Source of the DNA: Plasmopara viticola
Lineage: Eukaryota > Oomycota > Peronosporomycetes > Peronosporales > Peronosporaceae
Direction: 5' to 3'
DNA length: 64,000 nucleotides
Assembly: GCA_001695595.3 (NCBI GenBank)
Contig: MBPM02000046.1
Location: 558,001-622,000 of the forward strand
Shown here: positions 1 to 11,748 of the stretch, one piece after another
Layout of the letters: each line of letters begins with the position of its first letter
Position numbering within the stretch: the first letter of the stretch is position 1
The notes under the pieces: generated by a model
Databases searched by the model: none
Told to the model about the DNA's origin: nothing
The model's input: the letters and a program-made list of their open reading frames with translations, nothing else
Program-made: the position numbers and the translations under genes

Positions 1-1402
1 AGCATGTCTAATATAATTACAAATTGCTTATAGTCAGCTAACTTTAAAGCTAACGCACTTAAGTATGACATTCTCGTTTAAAACTCGTTTAAAACGGGCA
101 TATCATACTTGAGTGCGCTAGCCTTTTCTCGTATACACAAGGAGCAGCGTTGACTTCACTGCAAAACGGCCTTTTGATTGAACCCACCATACTTAGCAAG
201 CTTGACTGATTTATTGCTCGAGCTGGGATAGATTGCTATTAATGTCTCGCTTCGTTGCTCGACACAATGAACGGGCTTCATGTGCGTTTGAATTTATGGA
301 CGCCAATTTCTCAATAAGTGCTACTTGAACAAGCACTAGCGAGAAATACAATGAATGCATGCTATACTTTCGTTGGCAGCGACCAATAATACCAAGAAGG
401 TATGGTGCATTTTATTAGACTTTAATTGTTTCTTAGAAGAATTTAGTCTTGAAATAAAGGACCAAAGTATTCAAGTGACTAAAATCGACCGTCGAAGCCA
501 TCGCTGATTTGTGTCAATTCTTCATGAGTCCACAAGCCCACAAACAAACAAATTACATGGCGTTTTCGTCTTTGATATAGCATCAATTCTCTTGGATCCT
601 CTCACTTTCAGAGCTTTGTTATTCTTGTTCGCGCTTCAAGAAGCAAAGACTCGATTTCGTGATTGGTTACTTTTGAACCCATCAATTACACTGGGCGAAG
701 CCACCCTTTCTTCAGCTGCAGCAAATTCCTCTTGGAATTAACTTCGAAGACGCTAAGAGCCTTGACTGGCGTCCACAGTACCGTGACTATAGGCCAGGAA
801 TGTGGCTAGAATAAGCATGGAACCGCACGATCGACGCGTGCTTCACCACTTGCAGTGCAAAAAGAACCGTGAGCTCATGGTCGTGCTAAGCCTGCAGAAA
901 CCGTATTTACTGAAATAGTATGCAAACTAAGATGGGTTACGAGTGCATGAGGGAGACAATTTGATTTACTCGATGTACGCTGCAAGTTTACTTTGACAAA
1001 GGATGCGAAAGTATCAGAAAATGAAATAACTAGTAGGCTATCTATATTGCAAGCATTCGTACACGTGTGATGGGGGAGAGCTGGTGGACCAGCAAGCTAG
1101 ATTTGTCGGGGATGCTACGGTACACACCTGATAACGAAAACTCTTGTAGGACCTAGATGGGGGCGTATCATCAAGGTTTTATGCCGTAATTATTTGTCCA
1201 AAATATCTATCAGTGCGATTTATTGTCATTCTATACTACTGCGCCTTTTCCAGCACGCCAGTTTTTCAAAGTACGCCTCTAAATTTCGTCTTGATTAGCA
1301 GTTGTCGGATGAACCATACACATGTGGTCCACACGACAAGCCGGCAACCGCACTTTTGATGGAGTATTTTTTTGTAATTCTTGCTGGTAACGAATGCACC
1401 AC
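1..1402 (-). repeat. X repeat arm, left copy (cut by window start)
   Basis: This stretch matches, in inverse orientation, 11749-13248, and matches directly 49300-50756. Parts also match 32130-33147, 40676-41680 and 60466-61862. It begins with AT-rich subterminal motifs around catgtctaatata and holds the paired motif cttaagtatgaca / atcatacttgagtgcg. It contains only short broken ORFs, for example 511-741. Copia A is inserted at its inner end after the target site accac (1398-1402). I interpret it as a long terminal inverted repeat of the Polinton-like element described at 49.3-61.9 kb. The outer boundary lies off the window. Confidence 0.8.
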
Positions 1403-1676
1403 TATTGATTTGGACCGCTTGTGTGGTTGAAAGCAAATTGTGAAGTGAATATATATTGGTCCTTAGTTCGCAAACTGCTTGCTACCTCTAAGCCACTCAT
1501 TCCAGATACTAGAAATATACCGGCCACCTGGTTTATCTAGACCAATGAAAAGCTTTCAAACCTCCTTAAGGCTTCTAGAAGCTTTTGGAAGCTTCTCCTG
1601 TGACGTCACACCGTGACGTCATGACTATATGGAAGTATACGTAATCATACAAGCATTAGGTGGTGTAGTACCAACA
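1403..1676 (-). repeat. 3' LTR of copia A
   Basis: 274 bp. In element orientation it starts TGTTGGTA and ends TCAATA. It carries two bZIP/CRE-type octamers TGACGTCA (1601-1608 and 1614-1621) and next to them TTCTAGAA / GGAAGCTTC motifs that fit the heat-shock element pattern of alternating TTC and GAA. It is about as long as the LTRs of B and shorter than those of C and D, which have an internal triplication. Confidence 0.9.
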
Positions 1677-1689
1677 CTTCCACTCACCG

Positions 1690-4600
1690 CTAATGCTGGT
1701 TGCGCCTTGGTTTGATGCCACTTCCGTATAGCAAGTATATGAGTCGCTTTGTCCCTAGTCCCTTAGTCAACATGTCCGCAAGCTGGCCCTCCGTCGATAC
1801 GTATTCCACCACGATGATGTCTCGGGCCACGTTATCCCGGACGAAGTGGTGACGAATGTCGACGTGCTTGGTCCTAGCATTGTAGCCCGCATTATTGGCA
1901 AGTCCGATCGCACCTTGATTGTCTTCCCAGACCAACGTAGCTCCCACTTACTCATGACCAAGATCCTTGAGCATCGCACGGACTCAAAGCACTTCTTGTG
2001 TACACAGGCTTAGAGCCATGTACTCCGCCTCCGCCGAGCTCAAAGCAACCGTACGCTGATACTTGGACTTGAAGATGACTGGTGCGCCGCCAATCATAAC
2101 CATCGTCCCTGACACGGAGCGTCGATCGTTAATGTTGCTGCCCCAGTCTGCGTCTGCGTATGCTGTAGCTTGCACCTCACTAGCGCTGCCGTCATATGTA
2201 ATCCCATACTCACGTGTCGTCTTGAGATACCAAAGAACACGAATGGCCACCTTCCAATGTTGGTTACCTGGATTTTCCAAAAATCTTGATGATTGGGTGA
2301 TGACATACGCCACATCTGGGCGCTTACATGTCGTGATATATAACAAACATCCGATATACGACCTGTACGGTTTCGACTGCATTTCTGCTCTCTCGACTTC
2401 CGTCGTTGGTGATTGCATCTTTGACAGCTTCAAACCGGACTCACATGGGTTAGCCACTGCCTTTGCGTCCTATTGGTTGAAACGGCTGACCACATCATCG
2501 ATGTATCGAGTCTCTCGAATCATCAGCGTACTGCCGTTGCGGTCGCAATCAATCTCCATACCAAGAATAAATTGGCCTTGCCTAGCTCCTTCATCCGGAA
2601 AAACCTCTTGAGTGCTGTCTTGACCTCATGGATCTCTTTGCTGGTCTTAGCGGCAATGATCGTGTCGTCAACGTAGAGACACACATAGACGTAGTTGTCA
2701 TCTTGACTCTTGACGTAGACAAACTGATCTGCTCCGCTGCTACGAAATTCTATTTGTAAAAACACAGCATGTATCGTCTTGTTCCACGCACTTGCAGCCT
2801 GCTTGAGACCGTAGATCGCCTCGTCCAGCTTGCATATCATTTTCTCGGCATTAGCTATGACATTTGGCACTTCCATGTACACGACTTCCTTGAGATCACT
2901 ATTCAGGAACGCCGTGTCTGCATCCAGCTGCTCAGTTTCGAACCCATTCGCCACCACCACAGCTAGCACGACCCTGATCGAGTTCATGTTTGCCACGGGT
3001 GAGAACGTCTCGAAGAAGTCGGCACCAAACTTCTGCTTGAACCCCTTAGCGACGAGTCGAGCCTTGTAGCGCACCACTTGGCGAATACCCATCTACAACC
3101 GATTGGTCGAATGTCTTGTCGTCTTGATACCAGCGTCCAGGATCCGTTATCCGCGTACGCCTTGAGCTCCGCTTGCATTACCTGGTTCCATTTGCAATTG
3201 TCGCTGCTTCTTAACGCTTAACTGTATGTTGATGGAGCGTCGTCCGCCTCACCAACACTTGCAGCATAGGCCAACACAGCCTCTGCAATAAGACATCTAT
3301 CATCAACTCTTGCACGCTTCGGAGAAGGTGGTTTATCGCTGCCCTTTGACGCGTCTTCACTGCCATCACCATCCTCTAGCATCAGCACTCTGTCTCGTAA
3401 GCGTCTTGATCGATCCATCTCCGGTTGAAACACCAACCGGTTTTCCTGAAATGCTTGTCTCGGAGAGTGATATTCCGTTATCTCGTCACCTCTTTTATTT
3501 GAGTTTCTGGACCTAGTATTTGAGGTATGATGATATTTGCATCACATGGAGTCGATTTCATCTCGTCCATCTCGATATCAGAAGCGCTTTTTTCGACATC
3601 TTCCATTGTCTCGTCTCTATCTGATTGACGAACCATCGAGATCACTGCTTCGTCAGTGTCTCAAATATGCTTGACGATTGGTTCTTTCTCCGATACCATT
3701 GTGTCGTATATGCCTTCAACTTCCCGCTCGTCTAGCCTAATGCAGCGTGATATGACAACCTTCGACCTTTCCAGATCGAACACTCTGTATTCTTTGGTGT
3801 TCTCCGCGTACCCGAGGAACATACACCGAAAACTCTTTGGCTTGAGTTTCGTCCTCTTGGCATCGTCAATATGAGAATACCCTTGCGATCCAAACACACG
3901 CAAATGCTCAATCCTTGGCTTCATCTGGAAACCCAACTCGAACGGTGTGACGCCCGAATTCGCAGAGTTTGTGGATCTGTTGATCAAGTACACAGCCGTA
4001 CTGACCGCCTCTCCCCTCCAACAGCATACTTCTTGCCTTTTCCATGATCGTGCGGTTCATGCGTTCAGCAACGCCGTTCTGCTGCGGGCTATACGGTACT
4101 GTCCGCTGGTGCATGATAGCACATATATCGGCAACCTTCTTGTTGACGAACTCCATCCCGTTGTCCGACCGTATACACTTCATGCGCTTGCCCAATTGAT
4201 TCTCGTAGAATGCCTTGAACTCGCTAAGTTTTGCGGCCACCACGCTTTTGTGCTTCATAAATTACGCTACCAAAAATCTTGAGTAGTCGTCCACGAACGT
4301 CAACACGACTCTTGCACCACCCTTTGAGACCGTCTTCATCGGTCCCATCACGTCTGTGTGCACAAGCTCTAACACACGTGACAACCTTGTCAGCGACTGA
4401 GACGAGAAGGCATCGACCGTCTGTTTGCCCTTCATGCAACCACTGCACAGCTTCTTGATGCTCTGCTTCACCGCTGACATACCGCTCGTAGCGCGCTGTG
4501 TCTTGTCCATACCAGCTTTTCCGGGGTGTCCCAAGCGAGCATGCCAAAGTTCTTACTCATTTATATCCCCTGAGTATTATACAAGCCGAGCTTCTTCTTG

Positions 4601-5654
4601 CTCATAATCCAGGAAGTATGCCTTACCAATCTTCTTGCCGCTTGCAATCGCGCGCTTGGCACTCCAAATGACGCAGGATGAGCTTTAAAACTCCACCCTC
4701 ATGCCTCGTCCTGCCAATTTTCCAACTGACATCAGCCGTCTATCGAATTCTGGTATGTGCAGGACCTCGACCATCTTGATTCGTAGACCGTTCAGACCTT
4801 TTAGCTCAACTGTTCTTACTCCAGCCACTTGCAGCTTCTGGCCATAAGCGATAGGGACTTGTTGACCAGTCTTGACTCCTTGTACTCAAAACGATCGCTC
4901 CGATGTGGTGACATATGCGACGTAGCCCCACTGTCGATGAGCCATTCTTCGCATCGCAGCTCACCAGCAGCAAACACAGCACCTTCTCCCTCGGCATCGC
5001 TACGCTTCGGGCAGTCCCGCTTATAGTGTCCGACTTGGCCACATTCAAAACACTTGCCCTTGTTTACAGCGCTGTTTTTCCGCAGATAGTTTCCCTCGCG
5101 GCCGTTTCTTTGGCTTCCCTTGAACCGTCTACCGTTGCTGCTTACGAAAAAAGCTTTTTCCGTCGTCTCCTTCCCTTGCAGTCGTTCATGCTCCTTCAGC
5201 ATGAATTGACGAGATGAGTTCGTACTCCGTCGAAAGACTGCCAAGCAACACCACTAGCTGCCGAGAGTCATCGACAGGCTCTCCAAGTGTCTGGAGGCCG
5301 ACAACAAGCTCATCAAAAGCATTCAAGTGCTTCGACATCGTCGAACCACTCTCCATCCTGAATTCATGCAGACGACGTGTCATCTCTACACGGTTGTGGT
5401 GCGTGGCTCGGTTGTAGAAGCGTGCATCGCCGTTGTTGCCGATCGTATCTTGGTCTGGTGTTCCAGCTCTATGCCTTGAGCAATGATACCCAGTGCCTTA
5501 GCGTTGTTGACAGCCAGGCTTCAGTCATCTCTTCCTCTTTCGTGACTTGGAAGTGCGCCAGCAATCCCTTGCGCGCCAACGTCATGCGCATGTTGAACGC
5601 CCAGTAGAAGTAGGTTCCACTACCCAGGAGAACTTGACTTAGCTTGCTTGTCAT
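1690..5654 (-). pseudogene. copia A gag-pol remnant
   Basis: Remains of one gag-pol frame, read from 5654 down to 1690. Recognisable parts in order are a Gag UBN2-like region, a CCHC knuckle (CFECGQVGHYKRDC, near 5030), an aspartic protease active site (IDSGATSHM), the integrase core with HTDVMGP and RSDNGMEF, a reverse transcriptase with YVDD (near 2665) and the RNase H end (ADADWGSN, SAEAEYMAL, QLADMLTK). It is interrupted by frameshifts, by a shared gag deletion near 5205, by a TAA just before the MKHKS segment near 4260, by a stop after VKHI (near 3661) and by a TGA in the RNase H region near 1981. Non-functional as written. Confidence 0.9.
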
Positions 5655-5703
5655 GGTGGGCGTGGCGACTGGTGGTCTTGAAACCTTTTTGCGGCTGTTT
5701 ACC

Positions 5704-5958
5704 TATTGAGTTGGACCGCTTGTGTGGTTGAAAGCAAATCGTGAAGTGAATATATATTGGTCCTTAGTTCGCAAACTGCTTGCTACCTCTAGGCCACTTA
5801 TTCCTTATACTAGATAAACTATACCGGCCACCTGGTTTATTTTGACCAATGAAAACCTTTCGAACCTTCTTAAGGCTTCTGGAACCTTCTCTTGTGACGT
5901 CATGCCTATATCAAAGTATACGTAATCATACAAGCATTAGGTGGTGCTGTACCAACAA
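5704..5958 (-). repeat. 5' LTR of copia A
   Basis: 255 bp, ending in ccaaca on the plus strand at 5958 next to the target duplication atcac. It is shorter than the 3' LTR because part of the CRE/HSE region is missing (only one TGACGTCA-like site is left). The two LTRs differ by this deletion and many substitutions, so the insertion is not recent. Confidence 0.88.
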
Positions 5959-7131
5959 TCACCTTAAGTCTACCCACTACAAAATATTTGAGGCCAGAAA
6001 AGCACCAAAGTGCGATCTTTGTGCATGCAATCTAGCTATGTCGACAACTAAAGCAGAGCCTTATGGTAAAAATAACCCGCAGTCAAGCAGACTGAGTGCG
6101 ATGTAAGTATACCATAATGCTAAGGCTGAACAAGCTTCCGCTTCTACAGTTATAACACCAGAAAGTCTTCAAAAAGAATGCTATCTTCGAACTCTCTTTA
6201 TGCGTTCGTCAACTACTTGCAAAATTATTTCGTTTAATGCAAAACCTGTTTACGTGTCCTACAGTGCAATCACTGGGTGAGACCGAAAAACCATTCAAAA
6301 GCGATTTCATACGAGAAAAGAATACCACGGCTATACCTTTCTATATGCATCTCGTGGGCTCGAGATCGTGCATATTGACATTGTCAAATTCCCAGCCGAG
6401 GCAAAGGAGCAAGTGCCTTTATCGCAGATAAGCTTCCAGAGCATTCTGCTAATTAGGTTGGGGGCCATAAATGGAAGGAGAGGAAATTGTAATTGCAGTC
6501 TGCGTCAGCATTAAAAACAGATTGCTGTCAAGAAATTCAAATTGTACTGCTCTTGTTGCACATGCTAGACGTCAACGTTGTTTAATTGTACCTGTACACG
6601 CAGCAAAATCCGCTACTGACAATAACAGCCGTTTTATCGTCTTAACAAGAGCGAGTCTGTGGACTATTGCTCAATTGTTGCGTTTTAGAGCAAGTCAGTG
6701 GACTTTTGTTTAAGGTACAGTCCAAAACAAAGAAGACTTCGATTTTAAAGTATCACGCATGATGTAAATGCCGACATCAGCAGTAGGTTGAGCCAGCGAA
6801 CCTGTGTCCCTGGCTCTCGCTATAAGATATGTCGAGAGATTGCGTCGTCAAAAAAACAGGTGCTAGATCTCAAAAGTTGAGCGGTTCTCAAACTACCCTA
6901 TTATCAAAACGTCGTGGCTCTCGCTTCAAGGTGGTCGAGAAGTTGTGTCGGAACATTGGTGCTGCATCGAAAGAAGGATTTAAGGATGTTCTCGGTGGTA
7001 ATTTACGGTGAGGAGAAAAATTGCCGGCGCAATGTTTTGAGTACAACTACTTCCTAAGTATAAAGTCAGGCTTCGCGTTAACGCGTATTTCCTGAGAGTC
7101 AGCTTCTATGGAAGAGTTTTGTCAAGGCTGC
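5959..7131 (+). repeat. X-element core segment between copia A and B
   Basis: This 1.17-kb spacer is a second copy of 50757-51930, with roughly 5-10% differences by eye. Short ORFs occur (6471-6713; 6829-7011, a 60-residue basic peptide) but the other copy does not keep them open, so I do not call genes. It lies directly inside the inner end of the X arm in both places, so it is internal sequence of the X element. The B LTR begins at its right edge, after gtcaaggctgc. Confidence 0.8.
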
Positions 7132-7408
7132 TGTTCGTATTACACCACCTTATGCTTGTATGATTACGCCTATTTTGATATAGTTATGACGTCACGGTGT
7201 GACGTCACAGGATAAGCTTCCAAAAGCTACTAGAAGCCTTAAGATGGTTCGAAAGGTTTTCATTGGTCTAGATAAACCAGGTGGCCGGTATAGTTTATCC
7301 AGTACATGGCATGAGTGGCTTAAAGGTAGCATGCGGTTTGCGAATTAAGGACCAATATATATTCACTTCACGATTTGCTTTCAACCACACAAGCGGTCCA
7401 ACTCAATA
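7132..7408 (+). repeat. 5' LTR of copia B
   Basis: 277 bp from TGTTCGTATT to ACTCAATA. It contains the paired TGACGTCA motifs and TTC/GAA motifs of this LTR family. The start is TGTTCG rather than TGTTGG as in its 3' LTR. Confidence 0.88.
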
Positions 7409-7457
7409 GGTTTACAGCCGCAAAAAGTTTTCAAGACCACCAATCGCCACGCCCTCC

Positions 7458-10400
7458 ATGCCAAGCAAGCTAAGTCAAGTCCTCCTGGGTAGTGGAACCT
7501 ACTTCCACTGGGCGTTCAACATGCGCATGATGTTGGCGCGCAAGGGATTGCTGGCGCACGTCCAAGTCACGAAAGAGGAAGAGATGACTGAAGCCTGGCT
7601 ATTTAACGACGCTAAGGCACCGGGTATCATTGCTCAAGGCATAGAGCTGCAACACCAGACCAAGATACGATCGGCAACAACGGCGATGCACGCGTGGGTC
7701 ATCTTGCGGGACTTATACAACCGAACCGCGCTCCACAACCGTGTAGAGATGACACGTCGTCTGCATGAATTCAAGATGGAGAGTGGTTCGACGATGTCGA
7801 AGCACTTGAATGCTTTTGATGAGCTTGTTGTCGGCCTCCAGACACTTGGAGAGCCTGTCGATGACTCTCGGCAGCTAGTGGTGTTGCTTAGCAGTCTTTC
7901 GACGGAGTACGAACTCATCTCGTCAATTCATGCTGAAGGAGCATGAACGACTGCAAGGGAAGGAGACGACGGAAAAAGCTTTTTTCGTAAGCAGCAACGG
8001 TAGACGGTTCAAGGGAAGCCAAAGAAACGGCCGCGAGGGAAACTATCTGCGGAAAAACAGCGCTGTAAACAAGGGCAAGTGTTTTGAATGTGGCCAAGTC
8101 GGACACTATAAGCGGGACTGCCCGAAGCGTAGCGATGCCGAGGGAGAAGGTGCTGTGTTTGCTGCTGGTGAGCTGCGATGCGAAGAATGGCTCATCGACA
8201 GTGGGGCTACGTCGCATATGTCACCACATCGGAGCGATCGTTTTGAGTACAAGGAGTCAAGACTGGTCAACAAGTCCCTATCGCTTATGGCCAGAAGCTG
8301 CAAGTGGCTGGAGTAAGAACAGTTGAGCTAAAAGGTCTGAACGGTCTACGAATCAAGATGGTCGAGGTCCTGCACATACCAGAATTCGATAGACGGCTGA
8401 TGTCAGTTGGAAAATTGGCAGGACGAGGCATGAGGGTGGAGTTTTAAAGCTCATCCTGCGTCATTTGGAGTGCCAAGCGCGCGATTGCAAGCGGCAAGAA
8501 GATTGGTAAGGCATACTTCCTGGATTCTGAGCAAGAAGAAGCTCGGCTTGTATAATACTCAGGGGATATAAATGAGTAAGAACTTTGGCATGCTCGCTTG
8601 GGACACCCCGGAAAAGCTGGTATGGACAAGACACAGCGCGCTACGAGCGGTATGTCAGCGGTGAAGCAGAGCATCAAGAAGCTGTGCAGTGGTTGCATGA
8701 AGGGCAAACAGACGGTCGATGCCTTCTCGTCTCAGTCGCTGACAAGGTTGTCACGTGTGTTAGAGCTTGTGCACACAGACGTGATGGGACCGATGAAGAC
8801 GGTCTCAAAGGGTGGTGCAAGAGTCGTGTTGACGTTCGTGGACGACTACTCAAGATTTTTGGTAGCGTAATTTATGAAGCACAAAAGCGTGGTGGCCGCA
8901 AAACTTAGCGAGTTCAAGGCATTCTACGAGAATCAATTGGGCAAGCGCATGAAGTGTATACGGTCGGACAACGGGATGGAGTTCGTCAACAAGAAGGTTG
9001 CCGATATATGTGCCCGTAATGGTATCATGCACCAGCGGACAGTACCGTATAGCCCGCAGCAGAACGGCGTTGCTGAACGCATGAACCGCACGATCATGGA
9101 AAAGGCAAGAAGTATGCTGTTGGAATGCAGTGGTGGGGAGAGGCGGTCAGTACGGCTGTGTACTTGATCAACAGATCCACAAACTCTGCGAATTCGGGCG
9201 TCACACCGTTCGAGTTGGGTTTCCAGATGAAGCCAAGGATTGAGCATTTGCGTGTGTTTGGATCGCAAGGGTATTCTCATATTGACGATGCCAAGAGGAC
9301 GAAACTCAAGCCAAAGAGTTTTCGGTGTATGTTCCTCGGGTACGCGGAGAACACCAAAGGATACAGAGTGTTCGATCTGGAAAGGTCGAAGGTTGTCATA
9401 TCACGCTGCATTAGGCTAGACGAGCGGGAAGTTGAAGGCATATACGACACAATGGTATCGGAGAAAGAACCAATCGTCAAGCATATTTGAGACACTGACG
9501 AAGCAGTGATCTCGATGGTTCGTCAATCAGATAGAGACGAGACAATGGAAGATGTCGAAAAAAGCGCTTCTGATATCGAGATGGACGAGATGAAATCGAC
9601 TCCATGTGATGCAAATATCATCATACCTCAAATACTAGGTCCAGAAACTCAAATAAAAGAGGTGACGAGATAACGGAATATCACTCTCCGAGACAAGCAT
9701 TTCAGGAAAACCGGTTGGTGTTTCAACCGGAGATGGATCGATCAAGACGCTTACGAGACAGAGTGCTGATGCTAGAGGATGGTGATAGCAGTGAAGACGC
9801 GTCAAATGGCAGCGATAAACCACCTTCTCCGAAGCGTGCAAGAGTTGATGATGAAGGTCTTATTGCAGGCTGTATTGGCCTATGCTGCAAGAGTTGGTGA
9901 GGCGGACGACGCTCCATTAACATACAGTCAAGCGTTAAGAAGCAGCGACATTTGCAAATGGAACCAGGCAATGCGAGCGGAGCTCAAGGCGTACGCGGAT
10001 AACGGATCCTGGACGCTGGTATCAAGACGACAAGACATTCGACCAATCGGTTGTAGATGGGTATTCGCCAAGTGGTGCGCTACAAGGCTCGACTCGTCGC
10101 TAAGGGGTTCAAGCAGAAGTTTGGTGCCGACTTCTTCGAGACGTACTCTCCCGTGGTAAACATGAACTCGATCAGGGTCGTGCTAGCTGTGGTGGTGGCG
10201 AATGGGTTCGTAACTGAGCAGCTGGATGCAGACACGGCGTTCCTGAATAGTGATATCAAGGAAGTCGTGTACATGGAAGTGCCAAATGGCATAGCTAATA
10301 CCGAGAAAATGATATGCAAGTTGGACGAGGCGATCTACGATCTCAAGCAGGCTGCAAGTGCGTGGAACAAGACGATACATGCTGTGTTTTTACAAATAGA

Positions 10401-11460
10401 ATTTTGTAGCAGCGGAGCAGATCAGTGTGTCTACGTCAAGAGTCAAGATGGCAACTACGTCTATGTGTGTCTCTACGTTGACGACATGATCATTGCCGCC
10501 AAGACCAGCATGGAGATCCAAGAGGCCACGACAGCACTCAAGAGGTTTTTTCGGATGAAGGAGCTAGGCAAGGCTAGATTTATTCTTGGTATGGAGATCT
10601 TTCACGACCGCAACGGCAGTACGCTGATGATTCGACACACTCGATACATCGATGATGTGGTCAGCGGTTTCAACCAATAGGACGCAAAGGCAGTGGCTAA
10701 CCCATGTGAGTCCGGTTTGAAGCTGTCAAAGATGCAATCACCAACGACGGAAGTCGAGAGAGCAGAAATGCAGTCGAAACCGTACAGGTCGTATATCGGA
10801 TGTTTGTTATATATCACGACATGTAAGCGCCCAGATGTGGCGTATGTCATCACCCAATCATCAAGATTTTTGGAAAATCCAGGTAACCAACATTGGAAGG
10901 TGGCCATTCGTGTTCTTTGGTATCTCAAGACGACACGTGAGTATGGGATAACATATGACGGCAGCGCTAGTGAGGTGCAAGCTACAGCATACGCAGACGC
11001 AGACTGGGGCAGCAACATTAACGATCGACGCTCCGTGTCAGGGACGATGGTTATGATTGGCGGCGCACCAGTCATCTTCAAGTCCAAGTATCAGTGTACG
11101 GTTGCTTTGCGCTCGGCGGAGGCGGAGTACATGGCTTAAAGCTTGTGTACACAATAAGTGCTTTGGGTCCGTGCGATGATCAAGGATCTTGGTCATGAGC
11201 AAGTGGGAGCCACGTTGGTGTGGGAAGCCAATCAAGGTGCGATCGAACTTGCCAATAATGCGGGCTACAATGCTAGGACCAATCACGTCGACATTCGTCA
11301 CCACTTCATCCGGGAGAACGTGGCCCGAGACATCATCGTGGTGGAATACGTATCGAAGGAGGGCCAGCTTGCGGACATGTTGACGAAGGGACTAGGGACA
11401 AAGCGACTCGTATACTTGCTATACGAAAGTGGCATCAGACCAAGGCGCAACCAGCATTAG
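7458..11460 (+). pseudogene. copia B gag-pol remnant
   Basis: Decayed gag-pol. Gag starts at 7458 (MPSKLSQVLL). Then follow a CCHC knuckle near 8080, protease IDSGATSHM near 8195, integrase with HTDVMGP near 8775 and RSDNGMEF near 8965 plus the NGVAERMNR glutamate segment near 9060, reverse transcriptase with YVDD near 10480 and RNase H. Lesions are a gag deletion near 7930 and a TAA within EF*SSSC near 8455 (both shared with A), a TAA at 8868-8870 (shared with A, C and D), a stop after VKHI at 9488, frameshifts near 9130, 9670 and 9880, and two stops in the RNase H region near 11137-11157 (shared with C and D but not A). Confidence 0.9.
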
Positions 11461-11473
11461 CGGTGAGTGGGAG

Positions 11474-11748
11474 TGTTGGTATTACATCACCTAATGCTTG
11501 TATGATTACGTATACTTTCATATAGTCATGACGTCACGGTGTGATGTCACAGAAAAAGCTTCCAAAAGCTTCTAGAAGACTTAAGAAGGTTTAAAAGCTT
11601 TTCATTGGTCTAGATAAACCAGGTGGCCGGTATATTTTCTAGTATCTGGAATGAGTGGCTTAGAGGTAGCAAGCAGTTTGCGAACTAAGGACCAATGTAT
11701 ATTCACTTCACAATTTTCTTTCAACCATCCAAGCGGTCCAACTCAATA
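11474..11748 (+). repeat. 3' LTR of copia B
   Basis: 275 bp from TGTTGGTATT to ACTCAATA. It resembles the 3' LTR of A more than that of D across most of its length, for example the segment ggtatattttctagtatctgg. Its first bases (tattac) match D. The polypurine-like tract gcggtgagtgggag lies just upstream, as in the other elements. Confidence 0.88.

Larger units (their letters stand above)
1403..5958 (-). mobile_element. Ty1/copia LTR retrotransposon A (defective)
   Basis: A 4.56-kb element read on the minus strand, with LTRs at both ends and decayed gag-pol between. The flanking five bases are accac (1398-1402) and atcac (5959-5963). The uninterrupted site in the copy near 50750 reads gaatgcatcaccttaac, so the target duplication was ATCAC with one later substitution. 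Just inside the 5' LTR is a primer site of the form ggtaaacagccgc, close to the complement of a tRNA-Asn anticodon arm. The copy mirrors element B. Several lesions, including a short gag deletion, are common to A and B. Confidence 0.92.
7132..11748 (+). mobile_element. Ty1/copia LTR retrotransposon B (defective, mosaic)
   Basis: Full-length plus-strand copia of 4.6 kb, the mirror image of A across the core segment. The flanks do not match. The left five bases are gctgc, and the right are gtgat, the reverse complement of the target site of A. The left flank fits the insertion site seen beside D (gctga, followed by cggcg). B therefore does not show a simple insertion but a recombined or converted product. 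Primer site ggtttacagccgc lies just inside the 5' LTR (7409). Confidence 0.9.
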
